From positions 1 through 9,226 of the forward strand of contig JAJRCO010000037.1 in the NCBI GenBank assembly GCA_028678905.1: 9,226 nt of DNA, in the 5' to 3' direction. The notes under the pieces are model-generated. The model ran no database searches. It was not told where the DNA came from and saw only the letters and a list, made by a program, of their open reading frames with translations. Origin of the DNA: Methanomicrobiales archaeon. Lineage in GTDB: Archaea > Halobacteriota > Methanomicrobia > Methanomicrobiales > JACTUA01. Below are positions 1 to 6,501 of this stretch, in pieces (position 1 is the stretch's first letter; every line of letters starts with the position of its first letter). The translations under genes were made by a program, and so were the position numbers.

Positions 1-249
1 GGTGCCGGTGAGCCATTCCAGCCGGTCTCCAATTCCGAGCTCACGTAACAGGAAAAACAGAGCCTCATCGCCAGAGAAGCAGTGGTGGTAATACCGTTCG
101 ATGGTGTAGGTATCCATGTGATAGGAGGAGAGGCAGCCTCCGAGTACCGGCTGCTTTTCCAGGAGATCCACTGAAGCCACATCGCGGAGGCAGTATGCTG
201 CAGTGAGCCCGCACAATCCCCCGCCGACGATGCAGATGTCCTTCTTCAA
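1..249 (-). CDS. FAD/NAD(P)-dependent oxidoreductase, N-terminal part (gene runs off the left edge)
   Basis: The first 83 codons of a flavoprotein are present; the rest lies beyond the window. The N-terminus is a dinucleotide-binding Rossmann fold: after a KKD start comes ICIVGGGLCGLTAAYCL (residues about 5-21, GxGxxG type), then VDLLEKQPVLGG (about residues 27-38), where the acidic residue ending the second strand and the following GG are typical of amine-oxidase/protoporphyrinogen-oxidase-like and phytoene-desaturase-like FAD enzymes. The substrate cannot be told from this part. The start is TTG at 249-247: an in-frame TAA sits only two codons upstream (255-253) and any later start would destroy the FAD motif. 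No Shine-Dalgarno sequence precedes it, so the message may be leaderless or have a weak leader. It is divergent from cetZ, with 108 bases between the two starts. Family-level call is fairly firm; specific function unknown. Confidence 0.8.
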   Translation of the reverse strand, partial: MKKDICIVGGGLCGLTAAYCLRDVASVDLLEKQPVLGGCLSSYHMDTYTIERYYHHCFSGDEALFFLLRELGIGDRLEWLTGT

Positions 250-251
250 TG

Positions 252-260
252 TTTATATAT
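252..260 (+). promoter_or_regulatory. Candidate TATA box for cetZ
   Basis: TTTATATAT matches the archaeal TATA consensus. A transcription start about 25 bases downstream would fall near 280-285, giving a leader of roughly 75 bases before the cetZ ATG at 358. A second, weaker A/T-rich candidate (ATTTTTAAC, 303-311) would give a leader of about 25 bases. The box abuts the TTG start codon of the divergent oxidoreductase gene. Inferred from sequence only. Confidence 0.45.
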
Positions 261-270
261 TGAAATTAGT

Positions 271-301
271 GCGATAAGAAAGTTTTTGAACTTTCTTGCG
301 C
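271..301. repeat. Inverted repeat between the divergent oxidoreductase and cetZ genes
   Basis: A perfect 9-bp dyad, AAGAAAGTT (276-284) and AACTTTCTT (289-297), is separated by TTTG (285-288). The symmetry continues outward: GCG at 271-273 pairs with CGC at 299-301 after a small mismatch. It lies where a start site directed by the TATA box at 252-260 would be expected, so it may be an operator for one or both divergent genes, or a hairpin at the 5' end of the cetZ leader. Confidence 0.6.
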
Positions 302-346
302 TATTTTTAACAAAAAGACGATCACTACGTCTGATTCTATTTCAAC

Positions 347-350
347 GGAG
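347..350 (+). promoter_or_regulatory. Ribosome binding site fixing the cetZ start
   Basis: GGAG lies 7 bases before ATG 358. It favours this start over the in-frame TTG at 286, which would add a 24-residue basic extension translated through the inverted repeat and has no ribosome site. Confidence 0.7.
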
Positions 351-357
351 CAGTTAT

Positions 358-1536
358 ATGCGAGTGTTCTTTATTGGATTTGGCCAGGCGGGCGGAAAAG
401 TAGTCGATATGTTTATCGAACAGGATAAAAAATTCCCCAAACGCAGTTTCCGGGGGATCGCGGTCAACACCGCCCGGACCGACTTGATGGGGTTGAAACA
501 TATCGACCTCAAGGACCGGATCCTGATCGGACAGACCGTAGTGAAGGGCCACGGGGTCGGGACCGATAATGTAGCGGGTGCAAAGATTACCGCTGATGAG
601 ATCGACGTTATTATCGGTGCGATCGACCAGCGGGGGACCCATGACGTGGACGCGTTTGTGATCGTCGCCGGACTGGGAGGGGGGACCGGTTCCGGGGGAT
701 CACCGGTGCTCGCCCGTCATCTCAAGCGAATCTATCGGGAGCCGGTCTACACCCTGGGTATCCTCCCGTCTCCTGAGGAAGGCCGGCTCTATTCCTATAA
801 TGCGGCCCGCAGTCTATCCACGCTAGTGAAGGAATCCGACAATACCTTTCTCTTTGACAATAGCGCCTGGAAAAACGAAGGGGAGAGCATCAAATCGGCG
901 TTCCAACGTCTGAATGACGAGATCGTCCGTCGGTTCGGGGTCCTCTTCCGTGCCGGGGAGGTGACCAAGGCGGGAGTGGGAGAGATGGTGGTGGATTCCA
1001 GTGAGATCATCAACACCCTCCGTGGTTCCGGCGTGAGCACCGTCGGCTACGCAATCACCGAAGTGGTGGACAAACAGCGCAGACAAGGGAGAGGGCTTCT
1101 CGGAGGATTGAAAGATACCCTGGTGAAGAGAGATAAGACCGAAGAGGTGCTTCTTGGAGAGGACAAATCAGCAAAGATCATCGCTCTTGTCCGCAGGGCC
1201 ATGCTTGGACGGCTGACCCTTCCCTGTGATTATTCCTCTGCCCAGCGAGCCCTGGTTCTCATCGCCGGGCCTCCGAATGAAATGGACCGCAAAGGTGTGG
1301 AGAAGGCCAAGAGCTGGGTGGAAGAGAATATCGCGGGAGTGGAAGTGCGGGGCGGAGATTATCCGGTGGAGAGCAATTACATCGCTGCAGTGGTAATCCT
1401 TGCTACCATTCAGAACGCCCCCCGAATCAAGGAACTGATGGTGATCGCCAAAGAGACGAAAGAGGATGTCCTGAAGACCAAGGACAAGAAACCTGCCGCC
1501 ATGTTTGACGATGGAATTGAACCGCTCTTTGAATGA
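358..1536 (+). CDS. cetZ: CetZ tubulin/FtsZ-superfamily GTPase
   Basis: A 392-residue cytoskeletal GTPase of the archaeal CetZ family, which polymerises on the inner face of the membrane and is linked to cell shape and motility in haloarchaea. Seen here: the N-terminal GFGQAGGK (7-14) that binds nucleotide, the tubulin/FtsZ signature GGGTGSG (107-113), an NDEIVRRFGVLF helix region, and VVDSSEIINTL with Glu216, which by my alignment from memory matches the catalytic T7-loop Glu218 of Haloferax CetZ1. The C-terminal peptide DDGIEPLFE resembles the conserved acidic-hydrophobic tail of the family. Length is normal (Haloferax CetZ1 is about 395). A basic, lineage-variable loop lies at about 238-268. 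ATG 358 is chosen because GGAG (347-350) sits 7 bases upstream and the protein then begins at the conserved motif. The next gene starts 8 bases after the stop and has its ribosome site overlapping it. Not FtsZ itself: the GFGQAGG start and VDSSEIINTL are CetZ traits. Confidence 0.93.
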   Translation: MRVFFIGFGQAGGKVVDMFIEQDKKFPKRSFRGIAVNTARTDLMGLKHIDLKDRILIGQTVVKGHGVGTDNVAGAKITADEIDVIIGAIDQRGTHDVDAFVIVAGLGGGTGSGGSPVLARHLKRIYREPVYTLGILPSPEEGRLYSYNAARSLSTLVKESDNTFLFDNSAWKNEGESIKSAFQRLNDEIVRRFGVLFRAGEVTKAGVGEMVVDSSEIINTLRGSGVSTVGYAITEVVDKQRRQGRGLLGGLKDTLVKRDKTEEVLLGEDKSAKIIALVRRAMLGRLTLPCDYSSAQRALVLIAGPPNEMDRKGVEKAKSWVEENIAGVEVRGGDYPVESNYIAAVVILATIQNAPRIKELMVIAKETKEDVLKTKDKKPAAMFDDGIEPLFE

Positions 1537-1539
1537 GGT
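1535..1539 (+). promoter_or_regulatory. Ribosome binding site overlapping the cetZ stop codon
   Basis: GAGGT begins inside the TGA stop of cetZ (1534-1536) and lies 5 bases before ATG 1545. The ribosome finishing cetZ therefore covers the initiation site of the next gene, the usual arrangement for translational coupling. Confidence 0.65.
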
Positions 1540-1544
1540 ACACA

Positions 1545-2648
1545 ATGAAAAACTGGATGAAATGGCTACTCTGCCTGATGGTGCTGTTCTTCTGTGTGCA
1601 GGCTGCTTCTGCATTTACCGTAAAACAGATCAGCGTCCCGAAAACGGACCTACGAGCAAACGATAATGTCAAAGTCGAACTGGAGATCTCGATGGGGACC
1701 TTTACTGCAACCCACGATCTTCAATTTTCGAGTGATTTGAATAGCACGGTCCTGATCGCTGAAATGTACAACGATGAGACCAAACAGTACGACCCCATCC
1801 AGGTCACCCAGGATCGTTCAGGAAAATGGTTCATTCTGGGATGGTTGCTTCCATCGGACCGGAGCTTCATCGTCCGGATCTCTTTTTCCGGGACGGTACC
1901 CAGTGCCGTCACCGGCGGAAACCTCAGCGTGGTTAGCATCTCGGAACTCTCTGGAGGTGCGGTGGTAAGCGGATCCGAATATAAACTCGAACGGCAGGTG
2001 ATCAACCCCCAGGAAGTCACTTCCCAGATGACTAGTGTACGGGCGGACCTTCAGACTTTTAAACAGACCATTGTGACACAGGGAAGCACCGGGGTTGACA
2101 CCTCCGCGGCATCGGGCAAGGTTACCGAGGCAGAAAATGCCCTGACCAAAGCAGATTCCCTGAAGAGCACCAGCTATTCCCAGGCGATAGTCCAGCTAGA
2201 TGCTGCCCGCAACGCGATCAAGGATGGATATATTCTACTGGACAAGGCGGGAGCCCAGCATGAGATCGACCAAGTCGAGCAGACTATGTCGCAGGTGGAA
2301 TCCATGGTCACCTACTTCACAGTGAACCGAAGCATCAGCCAGACCGATTCCCGACTGGTCGCCATCACCAACAAGTATGATCTGGCCTCTCAGAGCATCT
2401 CCTCTGCTCATGATATGGTCAATGCAGGGAACTACCTGAACGGCAAGGCGAAGGCCCTTGAGGCCGCTAAATACGCCAACGATGCCTATAACCTCTCCAC
2501 AACCATGAAAACAGAACTGGGTGAAGGCGGTATCGCCCTGCCCGGTATCAACCCGATGTTCCTGGTCCTTGGAATCGGGGTCATTGCGATCGGTGTGGTC
2601 GGATACTTTGCCTACCGGAAGTTTTTCCACTGGGACGAACTGGGATAA
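1545..2648 (+). CDS. Secreted, C-terminally membrane-anchored protein coupled to cetZ (function unknown)
   Basis: I do not recognise a named family. The 367-residue product begins with a signal peptide (MKNWMKW, then a hydrophobic core, and an ASA cleavage motif ending at Ala23). Residues about 24-150 look beta-rich with alternating hydrophobics, as in surface Ig-like domains. Residues about 155-325 are Ala/Ser/Gln/Asp-rich, without Pro or Gly breaks, and look like long helices or a helical bundle/coiled coil. A single membrane segment follows (about 338-357, FLVLGIGVIAIGVVGYFAY), then a 10-residue tail with Arg-Lys first and HWDELG last. The predicted topology is most of the protein outside and a very short tail in the cytoplasm. 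ATG 1545 is chosen: GAGGT (1535-1539) lies 5 bases upstream. ATG 1533, overlapping the cetZ stop as ATGA, is the alternative and would add four residues. Linkage to cetZ suggests, but does not show, a shared role at the envelope. Confidence 0.85.
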   Translation: MKNWMKWLLCLMVLFFCVQAASAFTVKQISVPKTDLRANDNVKVELEISMGTFTATHDLQFSSDLNSTVLIAEMYNDETKQYDPIQVTQDRSGKWFILGWLLPSDRSFIVRISFSGTVPSAVTGGNLSVVSISELSGGAVVSGSEYKLERQVINPQEVTSQMTSVRADLQTFKQTIVTQGSTGVDTSAASGKVTEAENALTKADSLKSTSYSQAIVQLDAARNAIKDGYILLDKAGAQHEIDQVEQTMSQVESMVTYFTVNRSISQTDSRLVAITNKYDLASQSISSAHDMVNAGNYLNGKAKALEAAKYANDAYNLSTTMKTELGEGGIALPGINPMFLVLGIGVIAIGVVGYFAYRKFFHWDELG

Positions 2649-2938
2649 GTAGGACCGGTTCCTTCTTTTATTCGTTCTTCTCGCATACCCGGGTTGCCAT
2701 AGATTTGTTTACAGAGAGTTGATGGACTGCAGATCCGTCTGATAGATCCGCATCAATACGGCATGCTGCTACATGTGCGTACTATTCAGAGTGGTGGCGG
2801 TAATCAAACCGATACCAGGTGACGGGTTTTAAGATGAAGAGATATATTTTGATACTGCCTCCGCTCCCGTCTTCTCAGAGACCTGTGTATTCTTGATTTG
2901 ATTCATACCACGACCTATCCCTATGCTGGATGAAATAC
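2649..2938. other. Intergenic region between convergent genes
   Basis: A 290-base gap between the ends of two converging units. Apart from the T-rich tract at its left end I see no gene: the longest plausible ATG frame here (from 2834) is 20 codons and has no ribosome site. A TTTTAAG motif (2827-2833) resembles a TATA box but has no gene behind it on the plus strand. On the minus strand the stretch after the glycosyltransferase stop has only short T-rich patches near 2835-2860. Confidence 0.6.
2651..2682 (+). terminator. T-rich transcription terminator candidate after the cetZ unit
   Basis: Starting 3 bases after the stop of the membrane-protein gene, a short stem AGGA/TCCT (2651-2654 with 2660-2663) leads into a pyrimidine tract containing CTTTTA, TTCG and TTCTTCT. 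Archaeal RNA polymerase terminates at such oligo-T tracts with or without a hairpin. The stem is weak, so the T-rich tract is the main evidence. Confidence 0.4.
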
Positions 2939-4711
2939 CTATCCGGCCGTGGTCCCGCACGACGAGACCTGGCAGGCGGAATAGGGATTCGGGGTGGGGA
3001 GGGAGAAGAGAAGGTGGTCGGATGACAGAGATACCTGGGCGGGCAGGGCCGAACCAGAACGTACGAATACATCGAAATTCATGCTGCCCAATTTCCCGTC
3101 CCGCAGGAAATAATACTCCAGGAGGCTGTTCTGGACGTCATAATACGAGAACCAGTAATTGATCTTGTAAGTGTATTTGTCATATCCGGCCAGGGATTCG
3201 TAGCTGTCCGCATCATAGGTGATGATCAGGTCCGCATTGGTGGCCGCGAGCGTGTCACGAGGTAATAAATAGCCATAATATTGGAGTTTTTCTGTCCGTT
3301 CACCACGGTAATACCAGGGAAGGGGCCAGTAATTGTCTGAGGAGACCACCACTTTGTCCGATGCATCGATCAGAGCCATCACCGTTCGGAGATCTTCTGA
3401 GTTCTGCACCTGGACGATAGGCTCGTTGATATCGGTGGGGGCAAAGGAAACGTGCCAGAGAACGAGGATGAGGAATATCGTAGACAGAACCGCAAACAGA
3501 GTCTTGCGGGTGGTCATCAGGTATGTGGCGACGAAGATCAGGGGAAGAAGCTGGTGGATGACCAGCCAGGGCACTTTCTCCCCGATATAGGCGTAAGCTG
3601 CTAGCGTACCGAGCATCCAGATGATGGAAAACCGCATGAACTCTTCTTTCCGGGTATCCCCTGCGGGCGGGTTAATTCCCCGCAGCACTCTCTGAACCAC
3701 CTCAGAAAAGGGAGGTTCCTGTATCTCTCCCCTGCTTTTCCAGAGGCGATCGCGGAAGCGGAACCAGAAGGAGGAACCCCGCGTGGTGAACTGAACAATG
3801 CCCAGGACCGCAAGGACAAGGATGGGCAGCTCGTAAAGAATGAGGAGCATGAAGTAGAAGAACCAGGGCCCGCAGATGCGGCACATGTCGTGCATCGCCA
3901 CCCAGTGCTCCACTGCCTGGTACCATCCGGTCTGGTTGAATGCCGAAATGATGCCATTCTGCTGGATGTAGCCCGGATCCAGGAGATGGCCCAGGATCAC
4001 CTCAGGATGCACTCCGAAGGAGGAATAAAAGAGAAGCATGGTTCCCACAAAGAAGACCCCGGCGACCAGGCCATCCCATTTCCAGGACCGGTGGAGGGTG
4101 ACCTTGCCCGACCACAGGAGATACAATCCGTAGACCAGGAAGATCGCGAGAAGTATAGGCATATCCTCTTTGAGCGTCATCCCCAATCCTGCGGAGAGCC
4201 CGGCCAGGGCTGCGTACCGGAGCTTACCGCTCGAATGATAGTACAGAAGGGCCACCAGCAGGAGGAGGGTGAAGGTGAGCTGAAAGATATCGTGCCGGAG
4301 GAACCGGGAAAAATAGACCAGCTCCGGGGAAAGGGCAATAAACAGCGAGGCTACCAGGGTCTGCTTTTGATCAAGATATCCCAGGCGGTAGATCGCATAG
4401 ACCATCGGGATCAGGGCAATCCCAAACAGGGCCGGCAGGATGCGTCCCACCAGATCGGCATCCCCAAAAAGGGAAAACATCCCGGCAGTCACATAATAGA
4501 GAAACGGGCCGTGATAGGAGGGATCGTAGACATATGTCCCCTCGCTCAGCAAATGGTAGGCGAACCACGCGTGCACGGCCTCGTCATGATGGAACAATCT
4601 GAGATCAAGCGACCACAGGCGTACAAACAGTGCGATCGCAAAAATTGCTAAAAAAAGAGTTTGAAAGGAGATTTTGGATCGAATCCAGGCAGCGATTTCT
4701 GCGGCGTTCAC
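2939..4711 (-). CDS. Multi-span GT-C-like membrane protein, Agl23 / TIGR03663 family
   Basis: A large integral membrane protein of the family annotated as flippase activity-associated protein Agl23, related to the dolichol-phosphate-mannose mannosyltransferase fold and thought to act in archaeal surface N-glycosylation or lipid-linked sugar handling. Seen here: a first membrane segment, then the first-loop motif HHDEAVHAWF (Asp43-Glu44 with the GTG start), the acidic pair expected at the active site of GT-C enzymes, followed by YDPSYHGPFLYY (about 62-73). Many hydrophobic segments run to about residue 430. A soluble, probably external C-terminal part contains NYWPLPWYYR and many Tyr. Product is 590 residues. 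I prefer GTG 4711-4709, with GGGAG at 4720-4716 and 10 bases after the rpsJ stop; TTG 4744 is possible but would begin inside rpsJ without a ribosome site. No promoter is visible before it, so it is probably read through from tuf-rpsJ. Confidence 0.82.
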   Translation of the reverse strand: MNAAEIAAWIRSKISFQTLFLAIFAIALFVRLWSLDLRLFHHDEAVHAWFAYHLLSEGTYVYDPSYHGPFLYYVTAGMFSLFGDADLVGRILPALFGIALIPMVYAIYRLGYLDQKQTLVASLFIALSPELVYFSRFLRHDIFQLTFTLLLLVALLYYHSSGKLRYAALAGLSAGLGMTLKEDMPILLAIFLVYGLYLLWSGKVTLHRSWKWDGLVAGVFFVGTMLLFYSSFGVHPEVILGHLLDPGYIQQNGIISAFNQTGWYQAVEHWVAMHDMCRICGPWFFYFMLLILYELPILVLAVLGIVQFTTRGSSFWFRFRDRLWKSRGEIQEPPFSEVVQRVLRGINPPAGDTRKEEFMRFSIIWMLGTLAAYAYIGEKVPWLVIHQLLPLIFVATYLMTTRKTLFAVLSTIFLILVLWHVSFAPTDINEPIVQVQNSEDLRTVMALIDASDKVVVSSDNYWPLPWYYRGERTEKLQYYGYLLPRDTLAATNADLIITYDADSYESLAGYDKYTYKINYWFSYYDVQNSLLEYYFLRDGKLGSMNFDVFVRSGSALPAQVSLSSDHLLFSLPTPNPYSACQVSSCGTTAG

Positions 4712-4716
4712 GCCGC
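4701..4716 (-). repeat. Perfect hairpin covering the glycosyltransferase start codon
   Basis: GCGGCG (4701-4706) and CGCCGC (4711-4716) form a perfect 6-bp all-GC stem with a 4-base loop; on the minus strand the loop reads TGAA. The preferred GTG start (4711-4709) lies across the stem-loop junction and the GGGAG ribosome site touches its 5' base. No T-run follows, so a terminator is unlikely. A translation-coupling role is inference. Confidence 0.6.
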
Positions 4717-4721
4717 TCCCA

Positions 4722-5030
4722 TCAGCTTTCCAAGACAATCTCAATACCGATGTCCTTGGGAACCTGGATCCGCATCAACTGGCGCAAAGCCCGTTCATCT
4801 GCGTCGAGATCGATCAGGCGTTTGTGAACCCGCATCTGCCATCGGTCCCAGGTCGCCGTTCCTTCGCCATCCGGACTTTTCCGAATCGGAACGATCAGCC
4901 GCTGCGTGGGAAGGGGGATGGGACCAGCCAGATTCACGCCTGTCCGTTCTGCGATCTCTTTGATGCGGTTACATACCGTCTCGACCTTTTTGGAATCCGT
5001 ACCGGTGAGGCGTATTCTGGCTTTCTGCAT
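4722..5030 (-). CDS. rpsJ: 30S ribosomal protein S10 (uS10)
   Basis: A 102-residue component of the small-subunit head. The sequence begins MQKARIRLTGTD, continues with GPIPLPTQR (about 35-43), the near-invariant KSPDGEGTATWDRW (about 50-63), VHKRLIDLDADERALRQLM, and ends IEIVLES, as in other archaeal S10 proteins of the same length. ATG 5030 is chosen because GGAG (5043-5040) lies 9 bases upstream; the earlier TTG 5045 overlaps that site and would add five residues unknown in the family. It follows tuf by 18 bases, the order conserved across archaea, and precedes the glycosyltransferase start by 10 bases. Expression should follow the tuf promoter. Confidence 0.98.
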   Translation of the reverse strand: MQKARIRLTGTDSKKVETVCNRIKEIAERTGVNLAGPIPLPTQRLIVPIRKSPDGEGTATWDRWQMRVHKRLIDLDADERALRQLMRIQVPKDIGIEIVLES

Positions 5031-5048
5031 GGCGATCTTCTCCAAAAT

Positions 5049-6326
5049 TTATCTGAGCTGTTTCTGGACCAGATCGATGCACATTCCGGCGGCGATGGTC
5101 GATCCCATATCGCGGATGGCAAAGCGGCCCAGTTGCGGAATCTCTTTTACTCTCTCGATAACCAGGGGGCGGGAGGGCTTAATGACCACGATCGCCGCGT
5201 CTCCGGTCTTTAAGAACGTGGGGTTCTCTTCTTTGACCTGCCCGGTCCTTGGATCGAGCTTCCTCTTGAGCTCGGTGAAGGTGCAGGCGACCTGAGCGGT
5301 ATGGCAGTGGAACACCGGGGTGTATCCCACGGTGATAGCACTCGGGTGCTGGAGGATCACGATCTGGGCGGTGAACTCATCGGCTACTGACGGTGGTTTG
5401 TCGGCCGGGCCGGTGACATCACCGCGGCGGAGATCGTTCTTGGCGATACCGCGAACGTTGAATCCCACGTTGTCGCCGGGGACTGCTTCGGGGATTTCTT
5501 CATGGTGCATCTCGATGGACTTGATTTCACCGAACTTGTTGGCAGGCATGAATGAGACGTTCATTCCCTTCTTCATCACGCCGGTTTCCACACGGCCAAC
5601 AGGGACCGTCCCGATACCACTGATGGTATAGACGTCCTGGATGGGGAGGCGGAGCGGGAGGGTGGTGGGTTTCTCGGGCTCTTTCAGGGTGTCCAGAGCT
5701 TCGAGGATAGTGGGTCCGTTGTACCAGGGAGTGTTCGGACTCTTGTCCTTGATGTTGTCTCCCATAAAGGCACTGGTGGGGATAAAGAGCATGCCTTCCG
5801 GTTTGTAGGCCACCATCTTCAGCAGTTCAGAGACGTTCTTTTTGGTCTCTTCGTAGCGCTTCTGATCGTACTTCACCATGTCCATCTTGTTCACGGAGAT
5901 AATCAGCTGGTTGATGCCCAGAGTTCTGGCCAGGAAGACGTGCTCTTTGGTCTGTTCCTGTACACCTTCCGCGGCAGAGACGACAAGAACCGCTGCATCA
6001 GCCTGCGACGCACCGGTGATCATATTTTTCACGAAGTCCCGGTGTCCGGGGCAATCCACAATCGTGAAATAAAACTTGGCTGTGTCAAACCGCTTGTGAG
6101 CGATATCGATGGTGATACCACGTTCTCGCTCTTCCTTTAGGTTATCCATCACCCAGGCGAATTCAAAAGAGCCTTTTCCCTTCGCCTCGGCTTCCTTCTT
6201 ATATCCTTCGATAACGTGCTTGGGCACAAACCCGGTCTCGAAAAGAAGTCGTCCTACCAGGGTCGACTTTCCGTGGTCGATGTGTCCAATGATTGCCAGA
6301 TTCATGTGGGGCTTTGCAGTTGCCAT
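5049..6326 (-). CDS. tuf: Translation elongation factor 1A (aEF1A, EF-Tu homologue)
   Basis: The GTPase that delivers aminoacyl-tRNA to the ribosomal A site. At 425 residues it has the usual archaeal length. G-motifs are all intact: GHIDHGKS (14-21, P-loop), RGITID (69-74, switch I threonine), DCPGHRDF (91-98, switch II with the catalytic His95) and NKMD (146-149). Beta-barrel domains 2 and 3 follow, with DVYTISGIGTVPVGRVETG and the C-terminal GRFAIRDMGSTIAAG. ATG 6326 has a strong GGAGG (6337-6333) 6 bases upstream; the frame stays open to 6425 but that stretch is leader. It leads the tuf-rpsJ-glycosyltransferase unit. Upstream lie two TATA boxes and a leader hairpin. In many archaea tuf follows rpsL, rpsG and fusA; here it has its own promoter and a divergent neighbour. 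Confidence 0.99.
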   Translation of the reverse strand: MATAKPHMNLAIIGHIDHGKSTLVGRLLFETGFVPKHVIEGYKKEAEAKGKGSFEFAWVMDNLKEERERGITIDIAHKRFDTAKFYFTIVDCPGHRDFVKNMITGASQADAAVLVVSAAEGVQEQTKEHVFLARTLGINQLIISVNKMDMVKYDQKRYEETKKNVSELLKMVAYKPEGMLFIPTSAFMGDNIKDKSPNTPWYNGPTILEALDTLKEPEKPTTLPLRLPIQDVYTISGIGTVPVGRVETGVMKKGMNVSFMPANKFGEIKSIEMHHEEIPEAVPGDNVGFNVRGIAKNDLRRGDVTGPADKPPSVADEFTAQIVILQHPSAITVGYTPVFHCHTAQVACTFTELKRKLDPRTGQVKEENPTFLKTGDAAIVVIKPSRPLVIERVKEIPQLGRFAIRDMGSTIAAGMCIDLVQKQLR

Positions 6327-6332
6327 TAGTAT

Positions 6333-6337
6333 CCTCC
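6333..6337 (-). promoter_or_regulatory. Strong ribosome binding site of tuf
   Basis: GGAGG, 6 bases before the tuf ATG, the strongest Shine-Dalgarno match in the window. It decides the start against the 33 upstream in-frame codons, which overlap the promoter elements. Confidence 0.85.
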
Positions 6338-6347
6338 GATCAAACGA

Positions 6348-6368
6348 CGGACCGACTGGATCGGTCCG
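6348..6368 (-). repeat. Hairpin in the tuf leader
   Basis: CGGACCGA (6348-6355) and TCGGTCCG (6361-6368) form a perfect 8-bp stem with a 5-base loop. If transcription begins near 6380 from the distal TATA box, this is a stable structure in the 5' untranslated region, ending 10 bases before the GGAGG ribosome site. It could act in mRNA stability or control of tuf, or be a DNA operator. Confidence 0.6.
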
Positions 6369-6380
6369 ACTGATGCGAGT

Positions 6381-6390
6381 GTTATATATT
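6381..6390 (-). promoter_or_regulatory. Proximal TATA-like element of the tuf unit
   Basis: AATATATAAC on the minus strand, 20 bp nearer to tuf than the first box. It would start transcription near 6360, inside the hairpin, so a message from it would lack the 5' arm. It may be a second promoter or a chance A/T stretch. Confidence 0.4.
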
Positions 6391-6400
6391 GGAGACGCAC

Positions 6401-6410
6401 CTATATAAAT
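6401..6410 (-). promoter_or_regulatory. Distal TATA box of the tuf unit
   Basis: On the minus strand this reads ATTTATATAG, a near-ideal archaeal TATA box. The expected start of transcription is about 6380, giving a leader of about 54 bases that includes the whole hairpin at 6368-6348. Confidence 0.6.
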
Positions 6411-6501
6411 TCTGCCGATTTTCATCGATTTTTACATTCTTCCTCTTATACAGAAGAATCGACACCCTCATATTGCATTTGCACCTCACTATTCGTGGAA
6501 C

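Noticed and set aside
286..357. TTG-initiated N-terminal extension of CetZ
   Set aside because: It runs through the inverted repeat, lacks a ribosome site and adds residues not seen before the conserved nucleotide-binding start; ATG 358 has GGAG at the right distance.
2834..2896. 20-codon ATG frame in the intergenic gap after a TTTTAAG motif
   Set aside because: It is too short, has no ribosome site and its composition suggests chance.
3890..4651. Long plus-strand open frame (253 codons) antisense to the glycosyltransferase
   Set aside because: It has no recognisable motifs, is rich in Gln, His, Lys and Glu as expected from reading a hydrophobic membrane gene backwards, and the opposite strand encodes clear family motifs.
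4674..5213. Plus-strand open frame of 179 codons across rpsJ and the end of tuf
   Set aside because: It is antisense to two certain genes and shows no family features.
6327..6425. N-terminal extension of EF-1A in the open upstream frame
   Set aside because: It overlaps the TATA boxes and leader hairpin; ATG 6326 has a strong GGAGG and gives the standard family length.
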